Under the pieces are notes generated by a model that had not been told where the DNA came from, did no database searches, and was given only the letters and a program-made list of their open reading frames with translations. 64,000 nt of DNA from Thiotrichales bacterium 19S3-11. Lineage in GTDB: Bacteria > Pseudomonadota > Gammaproteobacteria > Francisellales > Francisellaceae. Below are positions 57,856-64,000 of the stretch, in pieces. Where the stretch lies: assembly GCA_021713295.1 (NCBI GenBank), contig JAKJJU010000006.1:40709-104708 (forward strand), in the 5' to 3' direction. A program made the position numbers and the translations under genes. Every line of letters begins with the position of its first letter. Position 1 is the stretch's first letter.

Positions 57856-58323
57856 ATGATTCGTAAAGCAACATTATCTGATTTAGATAGGATATTAGAA
57901 ATAGAGACAGAGTGTTTTGTCGATGATGCCCAGTCAAAGCGTAGTTTGAAATATTTAATATTATCTAAGCATGCAAACTTTATAGTTTATGTTAAAAATA
58001 GAAAAGTTATTGCTATGATGATACTATTTACACGAGTTAATTCACAACGTCTTAGAATTTACTCATTAGCAGTTGATCCAATGTATCAAGGTTTTGGTGT
58101 TGGTAAAAAACTACTTCATTATTCAAAGAAATATGCATTAGACTTTGGCTATGATTTAATAACATTGGAAGTAAAAGAATCAAACGTTGCTGCGATTGGA
58201 CTATATGGTGCGTTTGGCTTTAAAATTTCAGGCATGAAATTTTCTTATTATCATAATAATGAAAATGGGATATCTATGTATTACAAAGTAGATCAGAACA
58301 AGAATGAAAATTTTGATGAATAA
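57856..58323 (+). CDS. GNAT-family N-acetyltransferase (RimI-like)
   Basis: The 155-residue protein has the GNAT fold: IRKATLSDLDRILEIETECF, then motif A LAVDPMYQGFGVGKKLLHYSKKYA that binds acetyl-CoA, and ESNVAAIGLYGAFGFKISGM near the end. It is short, with no attached peptidase C39 domain, unlike many partners of RLAN-type ligases. It probably modifies the ligase product, a peptide or amine. The overlap with the convergent MFS gene is nil. Confidence 0.88.
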   Translation: MIRKATLSDLDRILEIETECFVDDAQSKRSLKYLILSKHANFIVYVKNRKVIAMMILFTRVNSQRLRIYSLAVDPMYQGFGVGKKLLHYSKKYALDFGYDLITLEVKESNVAAIGLYGAFGFKISGMKFSYYHNNENGISMYYKVDQNKNENFDE

Positions 58324-59541
58324 TTATCTGTTTTGAAGTTTTTTTAAGCCTACCCAAATGGGTATGATAGTGATCAATGAGAATAAAGCAATTAAATAAA
58401 ACCATTGATCTGCAGGTAGTTTAAATGTTTTATCTGATATAAATAAACTTGCATATACAAAAAAAACACCTATACCACTTAGCCCGTTGAAAAATCCCTC
58501 TGCTTTACCTTGTAACTCGATATTCGTATTTTTCTGTGCAAGTGTTATGACTAAAGCCCATGAAGAAAGCATTACACCAACTAAAAAGTACAAACAAAAT
58601 GCGCTATAGACTGACCGGTTCAATGCCATTAATGTAAATAATATTATACACATAATTAATGCAAAAATAGCAATTCTAGCCTCACCATAACGTCCAGCAT
58701 AAGCGGGAAGAATTAAATTACCAACAATAAATCCAGAGGAAAAGCCAATCTCGATGATGCCGAATTCGAATGATGAAGCATGAAGAATATTTTTTGCATA
58801 GGGTGCAATAAACGTTGGTGTTGTCATGAAAATCGCCGTCATTAAAACCTGTGCACCAAAGAAGTACCACAAAAAATTTCGAGTATTTAGGTGTTTTACA
58901 ACAGCCATCCAACTAGCAAAAAAAGACTCTCTATGTTGTGCTTGAGTGTGTTTTAATGATTTAACAAGTATTAAAAATGTTAATGTACATAACATTAGCA
59001 TTAATACTAACATCATAATATTAGTAAAGTGTAGCCAAGTAATAAGTAAGCCACCACTACCCATGCCGATTATCATGCCAAACTCAAAAACAGTATCTAG
59101 GGTACTATTTGCATATAATAGTTTTTTATCATCATTTAATATTTCACGCATTAATACAATATTTGAGGGCCAACTTAGGCCATAAAGAATACCCCAGCAG
59201 AGTGTAAATAAATACACTGAGGTTAAATTATTCATTTTCCCGGGTATTAGAAGAAATATAATGAGTAATAGTATAACAGTTAAGTCACAGATAATGAGCA
59301 ACTTCTTTTTAGGAAAGTGATCCGCTAAATAGCCACCTATCGGGCCTAATAAAGGCCCAGGCAACCACCAAGTCGCCATTAATGTGACAATAGCAGTAAT
59401 TGAATTATAGATTGTTAGAATATGCCAACTTAATGAGACATAAATAATACCGATGCTTAGCGCATTGAAAAAAGTCATTAAAATAATGTAATTAAATGAA
59501 GGATTTTTAAATAAATCTAGTCTTTTTTGTAGGTAATTCAT
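58324..59541 (-). CDS. MFS transporter
   Basis: The 405-residue protein has about 12 membrane helices. The loop between helices 2 and 3 reads GPIGGYLADHFPKKKLLIICD, the MFS signature GxLaDrxGrkk. The related loop of the second half is AGRYGEAR. It belongs to the group of drug or siderophore exporters resembling EntS-type MFS proteins, but the substrate is not defined. It converges with the GNAT gene and may not be related to it. Confidence 0.87.
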   Translation of the reverse strand: MNYLQKRLDLFKNPSFNYIILMTFFNALSIGIIYVSLSWHILTIYNSITAIVTLMATWWLPGPLLGPIGGYLADHFPKKKLLIICDLTVILLLIIFLLIPGKMNNLTSVYLFTLCWGILYGLSWPSNIVLMREILNDDKKLLYANSTLDTVFEFGMIIGMGSGGLLITWLHFTNIMMLVLMLMLCTLTFLILVKSLKHTQAQHRESFFASWMAVVKHLNTRNFLWYFFGAQVLMTAIFMTTPTFIAPYAKNILHASSFEFGIIEIGFSSGFIVGNLILPAYAGRYGEARIAIFALIMCIILFTLMALNRSVYSAFCLYFLVGVMLSSWALVITLAQKNTNIELQGKAEGFFNGLSGIGVFFVYASLFISDKTFKLPADQWFYLIALFSLITIIPIWVGLKKLQNR

Positions 59542-59777
59542 ATAACTAAGCTAAGCGTTGATTAATTTAATAGTTGTGATTTTCATAAGGTACATTAATT
59601 ATCATATCAGCTTAAGTTGTCAAAAGATAGTTTGGCCTAGTTGGTTATTTAGGTATTAATATCTTATAATTTCTATTTTTCCAAACGGGATATAGTAAAT
59701 AGTTCTAATAATTAATATTTTTTTTTTTACATAATTTAAGTATTCTATGATTAGTTAAATAAGAGAAGGGGGGAGTC

Positions 59778-62700
59778 ATGACAACTGAAGGATTAACTCA
59801 AAAGTTTAAAGAATTGACAACTGAATCAATAAAGGACTTAGATGATAATGCGCGGGAAAAATTAAAAAAAATATATTCAAAACCAGCATGTTATGATGGC
59901 GATGTAAATGAAGGTAAGGCTCAATTCAAAAAAATAATAAATGAAATTAGATTACTAGTTCCAATCAAAATTCATCAAAAACTAAAGGACCTAGAAACAC
60001 AAATTAATAAAATTAATAATGAAACTTCGAATAATCTTAAGAAAAAGTATTTAGGTGTTCTTAAAGAAGAGTTTGAATCCTTATTTATAAATTATGAAGA
60101 TAAATTAAATGCATTAGATACAAAAACGCTAAGTTCAGTCAATAGGTTGACATTAGATAAGTGTGAAGAAGGTGCTTTTATTAATGCTGAGTCAATGGTT
60201 AATCTTATTGTAACTGGGGGTAAAAATTCTGGATTGAAAGCATGGTTATGTGAAGCGAAAGCCGAGGTTATCAAATCGTTAACTTTAGATTTTTTAAAAG
60301 ATATATATTATGAATATTCATCAGCATATGAAGTTCATATTGTAAATCAATTAGTCAATTATATTTGTGAGGATTATGGCTTAAAGAAATGCAATGAAGA
60401 CGATGTCTATCAAGAGTCTTTTCGTTCAGATATACCGTCACAGTTTAAAGAGTATATACGTATTAAGTTAATTCCTCAGTTGATTATTGAATATTTAGAA
60501 GTTAACTATAACTCAATGATATTTCTAGAAAATATGGAACGTTCTGAAAGGATAACTGCTTTTAATCAGCTATATGAGAGTATATTAAATGATGTAAGTG
60601 ATAAAGAGTTAAGGGATCTTTTGCACGGAAGTATGGAAACTATATTTCAAGATAAAGATCAATCAGGTGATATAAAAAAGCTATTGCTATGTTGCTTACT
60701 TAGTCAAGCTGGATACTTTGATCAATATAAGATACATTGTACAGAAGAAAAAGATCAGCTTATCTTATTCAATAATAAAATCTATAAATTAAGTATTAAA
60801 GAAGATGATGCGCTCCTTATAAATAGGTTAAATATCGATTTTTTAGATATAAAACTTGATAATATTGAGAGTATTGAAGAACTAAAAGAACTAAAAGAAT
60901 TAATTATTAATCAAACTGATTTATCTTACGTTTCGGCTAATGCGCCTGATGATGTATCTAATATAATATTATCTAAAATAGATTTTAAAGGTAGTATTAA
61001 AAATGCAAATGATCTTTCTTATTTTTTACAACGGGTTGTTTCAGATGATACTAAAAAGTCTATATTAGAGAACTTAAGTTTATCAGAACTAATTGTTGAT
61101 GGTAATGGCTTAGTTCGTGTTCTTGAAGGTATAGGATCAGGAAACACTGAATTACAAACTATTCTATTTTCAAAGATTAATATAAGTAATCTCAATATTA
61201 ATTTAATTGAATATAGTAATGCCATAAATTTAGCAAGTGAAACTACATTATCTAGAATAGATTTTAACGGTATTATTAATAAGGGTATTATTAAAAATGC
61301 AGATGATCTCTCTTCTATTTTACACAAGGTTGCTAATGCTAAAAAGTATATATTATTAAAGAACTTAAGTTTATCAGAACTAATTGTTGATGGTAATGGC
61401 TTAGTTCGTGTTCTTGAAGGTATAGGATCAGGAAACACTGAATTACAAACTATTCTATTTTCAAAGATTAATATAAGTAATCTCGATATTGGTTTAATTG
61501 GATATAGTAATGCTATAAATTTAGCAGGTGAAACTATATTATCTAGAATAGATTTTAACGGTATTATTAATAAGGGTATTATTAAAAATGCAGATGATCT
61601 CTCTTCTATTTTACACAAGGTTGCTTCAAATAATGCTAAAAAGTATATATTAGAGAACTTAAGTTTATCAGAACTAATTGTTGATGGTAATGGCTTAGTT
61701 CGTGTTCTTGAAGGTATAGGATCAAGAAACACTGAATTACAAACTATTCTATTTTCAAAGATTAATATAAGTAATCTCGATATTGGTTTAATTGGATATA
61801 GTAATGCTATAAATTTAGCAGGTGAAACTATATTATCTAGAATAGATTTTAACGGTATTATTAATAAGGGTATTATTAAAAATGCAGATGATCTCTCTTC
61901 TATTTTACACAAGGTTGCTAATGCTAAAAAGTATATGTATATATTATTAAAGAACTTAAGTTTATCAGAACTAATTGTTGATGGTAATGGCTTAGTTCGT
62001 GTTCTTGAAGGTATAGGATCAGGAAACACTGAATTACAAACTATTCTATTTTCAAAGATTGATATACGTACGCTCGATATTGGTTTAATTGGATATAGTA
62101 ATGCTATAAATTTAGCAGGTGAAACTATATTATCTAGAATAGATTTTAACGGTATTATTAAAAATGCAAATGATCTCTCTTCTATTTTACACAGGGTTGC
62201 TTCAAATAATGCTAAAAAGTATATATTAGAGAAATTAAGTTTATCAGAACTAATTGTTGATGGTAATGGCTTAGTTCGTGTTCTTAAAGGTATAGGATCA
62301 AAAAACACTGAATTACAAACTATTCTATTTTCAAAGATTAATATAAGTAATCTCAATATTGGTTTAATTGAATATAGTAATGCCATAAATTTAGCAAGTG
62401 ATACTACATTATCTAGAATAGATTTTAACGCTATTATTAATAAGGGTATTATTAAAAATGCAAATGATCTCTCTTCTATTTTAGACAAGGTTTCTTATGC
62501 TAAAAAGTATATATTATTAAATAAGTTAAGGTTATTAGAACTAATTGTTGATGGTAATGGCTTAGTTCGTGTTCTTGAAGGTATAGGATTAGACAACACT
62601 GCGTTACAAGAACGTCTATTTTTAAATATTGATATAGGTACGCTCGATATTGATTTAATTGGATATAGTGATGCTATAAATTTAGCAGGTGAAACTATAT

Positions 62701-63722
62701 TATCTAAAATAGATTTTAACGCTATTATTAAAAATGCAAATGATCTCTCTTCTATTTTACACAGGGTTGTTTCAAATAATGCTAAAAAGTATATATTAGA
62801 GAACTTAGATCTAGCAACGCTGATTGAAGATAGCGATTGCTTAGTTAACACTCTTAATAATATAGCTACACAAGAGTCGCAGAGGAATGTTTTAAATAAA
62901 CTCACCCTGCAAAATATCATTAAGAATAGCGATGCATTAGTAAAGTTAATAGATGCAATAAAAGATGATGGTGATAGTAGCAGCCTTTTCAATGAAATCA
63001 TTAAGAAAATTTTGAGTGATCTCTCGGATCCAATCAGCGGTACATTAAAAGAGATTTTTAATACTGGTAATAGCCTTCATAAGGTTTTATCGAACGCCAA
63101 GATAAAAAATAATAGTGGCTTAAGGTACGACATATTAAGCTACTTTATTGGTTGTAATGCCGATAATGCCGATAACATGTCGACGCTAAAAGAATTTTTA
63201 AGTCAACTTCCCCTAGATCAAAGTGATAAGTTAATAAAACTCTTTATTAATCAGAAACAGAAATCAAATATGAATTTATTTCAATTTTGTAATGATGTGT
63301 ATTCTCCTTTAGATCATGACGGAAGATCAGAACTTGTAGATCTTCTTTTAAAATCTAAAACAACCTTTGATTTACTATATTTAAATGCTAAAAAGGATGA
63401 TAAATTTATAAAAGTATATTCTGCTTTGGGTGGTAAAGATATTAGTCATGAATCTCCTCAGAAGGATATAGTATACATGGCTATGAAGCTGACTCTTATA
63501 CATAATGCAGCTATCCATAAGGATAATTTTATGCTGATTAAAGCTATTTCAGATTATGCTTATACTCAAGAAATTAATCCATTTAAAAGAAGAGAAGTAA
63601 GGAATGAAGATTTTAATAACCTACCCATTTTTCAGCAATATACTGCACGTCATCCTAACTCAAGAACAGCAAGGATAAGAAATAGCTTGCCCGAAATAAC
63701 CTTTGCTTTGTACACGACATAA
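59778..63722 (+). CDS. Giant repeat protein (1314 residues) of unknown function
   Basis: An AGAAGGGGGGAG ribosome-binding site precedes ATG 59778. Residues 1-390 are charged and helical, with no signal peptide. Residues ~395-1020 consist of near-identical units of 93-99 residues, each containing LSELIVDGNGLVRVLEGIG, NTELQTILFSKINISNL, YSNAINLAGETILSRIDFN and IIKNADDLSSILHKV, probably two to three alpha-hairpins of an alpha-solenoid. Later units degenerate, and the last 290 residues are non-repetitive. The repeat type is not recognised. Large scaffold or secreted interaction proteins look like this. The 236 nt upstream hold no gene, only AT-rich sequence with a long T tract near 59720. Confidence 0.75.
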   Translation: MTTEGLTQKFKELTTESIKDLDDNAREKLKKIYSKPACYDGDVNEGKAQFKKIINEIRLLVPIKIHQKLKDLETQINKINNETSNNLKKKYLGVLKEEFESLFINYEDKLNALDTKTLSSVNRLTLDKCEEGAFINAESMVNLIVTGGKNSGLKAWLCEAKAEVIKSLTLDFLKDIYYEYSSAYEVHIVNQLVNYICEDYGLKKCNEDDVYQESFRSDIPSQFKEYIRIKLIPQLIIEYLEVNYNSMIFLENMERSERITAFNQLYESILNDVSDKELRDLLHGSMETIFQDKDQSGDIKKLLLCCLLSQAGYFDQYKIHCTEEKDQLILFNNKIYKLSIKEDDALLINRLNIDFLDIKLDNIESIEELKELKELIINQTDLSYVSANAPDDVSNIILSKIDFKGSIKNANDLSYFLQRVVSDDTKKSILENLSLSELIVDGNGLVRVLEGIGSGNTELQTILFSKINISNLNINLIEYSNAINLASETTLSRIDFNGIINKGIIKNADDLSSILHKVANAKKYILLKNLSLSELIVDGNGLVRVLEGIGSGNTELQTILFSKINISNLDIGLIGYSNAINLAGETILSRIDFNGIINKGIIKNADDLSSILHKVASNNAKKYILENLSLSELIVDGNGLVRVLEGIGSRNTELQTILFSKINISNLDIGLIGYSNAINLAGETILSRIDFNGIINKGIIKNADDLSSILHKVANAKKYMYILLKNLSLSELIVDGNGLVRVLEGIGSGNTELQTILFSKIDIRTLDIGLIGYSNAINLAGETILSRIDFNGIIKNANDLSSILHRVASNNAKKYILEKLSLSELIVDGNGLVRVLKGIGSKNTELQTILFSKINISNLNIGLIEYSNAINLASDTTLSRIDFNAIINKGIIKNANDLSSILDKVSYAKKYILLNKLRLLELIVDGNGLVRVLEGIGLDNTALQERLFLNIDIGTLDIDLIGYSDAINLAGETILSKIDFNAIIKNANDLSSILHRVVSNNAKKYILENLDLATLIEDSDCLVNTLNNIATQESQRNVLNKLTLQNIIKNSDALVKLIDAIKDDGDSSSLFNEIIKKILSDLSDPISGTLKEIFNTGNSLHKVLSNAKIKNNSGLRYDILSYFIGCNADNADNMSTLKEFLSQLPLDQSDKLIKLFINQKQKSNMNLFQFCNDVYSPLDHDGRSELVDLLLKSKTTFDLLYLNAKKDDKFIKVYSALGGKDISHESPQKDIVYMAMKLTLIHNAAIHKDNFMLIKAISDYAYTQEINPFKRREVRNEDFNNLPIFQQYTARHPNSRTARIRNSLPEITFALYTT
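61080..62810 (+). repeat. Six tandem ~279-297-bp repeats inside the giant gene
   Basis: The anchor TTATCAGAACTAATTGTTG recurs at 61080, 61371, 61665, 61962, 62241 and (one base changed) 62532, with a diverged copy at 62811. The intervals are 291, 294, 297, 279, 291 and 279 bp, all multiples of three. Length differences come from an IINKG insertion and small changes in the KKYILL region. Confidence 0.93.
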
Positions 63723-63802
63723 CGTATTAGACAGCAGAAAAACCTTTTAGAAATCAATAGGCTCATTGATAATAACAGTTTTCACAATCTTCTTCAGGGA
63801 TA

Positions 63803-64000
63803 ATGGAAATGAGATTAACCAATGAGCTAACAGGAAGTTTAAACAAATTTTTAAATTGGGACAAGCGAAGAATGGATTGTTTTGTTAATCTCTTAATTGC
63901 TTTAATGATGGTGCAAACAGTTAATTTGAAAAAGTTAGCTAATGCAATGCCATTAAAAGCTAAGGTAGATTCAACCTATCGTCGTCTACAACGCTTTTTT
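63803..64000 (+). mobile_element. IS4-like transposase, 3' part beyond window
   Basis: The frame from ATG 63803 is open to the window end for 66 codons. The start MEMRLTNELTGSLNKFLNWD, then CFVNLLIALMMVQTVNLKKL and STYRRLQRFF, has the look of the N-terminal DNA-binding part of IS4-type DDE transposases. GGGA lies 3-6 nt upstream of the ATG. A perfect 6-bp inverted repeat (ATCAAT/ATTGAT, 63753-63770) lies upstream. The left end of the element should be between 63723 and 63802, but the terminal repeat cannot be defined without the right end. Confidence 0.65.

Noticed and set aside
61080..62810. CRISPR array
   Set aside because: The repeats are about 290 bp, continuous and in frame with a coding sequence, without unique spacers. 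No cas genes in the window.
61019..63001. Long antisense open frames (489 and 168 codons) within the giant repeat gene
   Set aside because: They mirror the forward repeats; open length is a product of repeated composition. No ribosome-binding site or family resemblance, and the forward frame covers the whole region.

Overview
The window is an AT-rich chromosomal segment from a gammaproteobacterium. The evidence is the divergent lptF/lptG-pepA arrangement, RlmD, HrpA, ElbB, a PEP synthase paired with its DUF299 regulator, and a leuACDB operon. The base composition, the cystine-type symporter and the many unrecognised alpha-helical accessory proteins suggest a relative of Francisella/Fastidiosibacteraceae or Piscirickettsiaceae. 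That placement is inference only.

Layout. 1-8184: the 3' end of fabI, an AGE-type sugar epimerase, an OmpV/MipA porin-like protein, a minus-strand ABC-2 exporter operon (HlyD lipoprotein, ATPase, permease), a small membrane protein, a thioredoxin-like ferredoxin and a TcyP-type symporter. 8207-8321: a tRNA-Lys(TTT) with a near-perfect promoter. 8538-12936: a small charged protein and HrpA. 13086-18900: three paralogous proteins of unknown function, each with two hydrophobic blocks. The first two carry stretches of almost identical DNA, and an AEC-family transporter lies between the second and third. 18897-24460 (minus): lptF, lptG, two M16 peptidases and rsmD. 24632-29144: pepA, guaB, hpt and a TatD nuclease.

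29252-39071 holds a compact P2/R-pyocin-like contractile tail locus with no head, terminase, integrase or replication genes. The order is small Ner-like and Mor-like candidate regulators, spike V, W, J, I, a short H-type fibre protein, an unknown protein in the fibre/chaperone slot, an overlapping spanin pair, sheath, tube, gpE with a -1 frameshift extension, a short tape measure, U, X and D. It sits between tatD and glpD and is best read as an R-type tailocin, a headless phage-tail particle. Its slippery heptamer C CCA AAG can be read directly from the sequence. No endolysin or holin is recognisable.

39055-55674 is mostly housekeeping and metabolism: glpD, an unknown soluble protein, elbB, rlmD, an alanine dehydrogenase/transhydrogenase-family enzyme, a CPA1 antiporter, the PEP-synthase regulator and ppsA, an unknown protein with a Glu/Gln-rich tail, an Lrp-type regulator and leuACDB. 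55675-59541: a lipoprotein, a RLAN/ATP-grasp ligase with an adjacent GNAT acetyltransferase, and an MFS transporter. 59778-63722 encodes a 1314-residue protein with six near-identical ~93-99-residue repeats, followed by the start of an IS4-like transposase cut by the window edge.

The least explained elements are the tailocin, the three-paralogue family with apparent gene conversion, the repeat protein, and the G-run ribosome-binding sites shared by several of the unknown genes.
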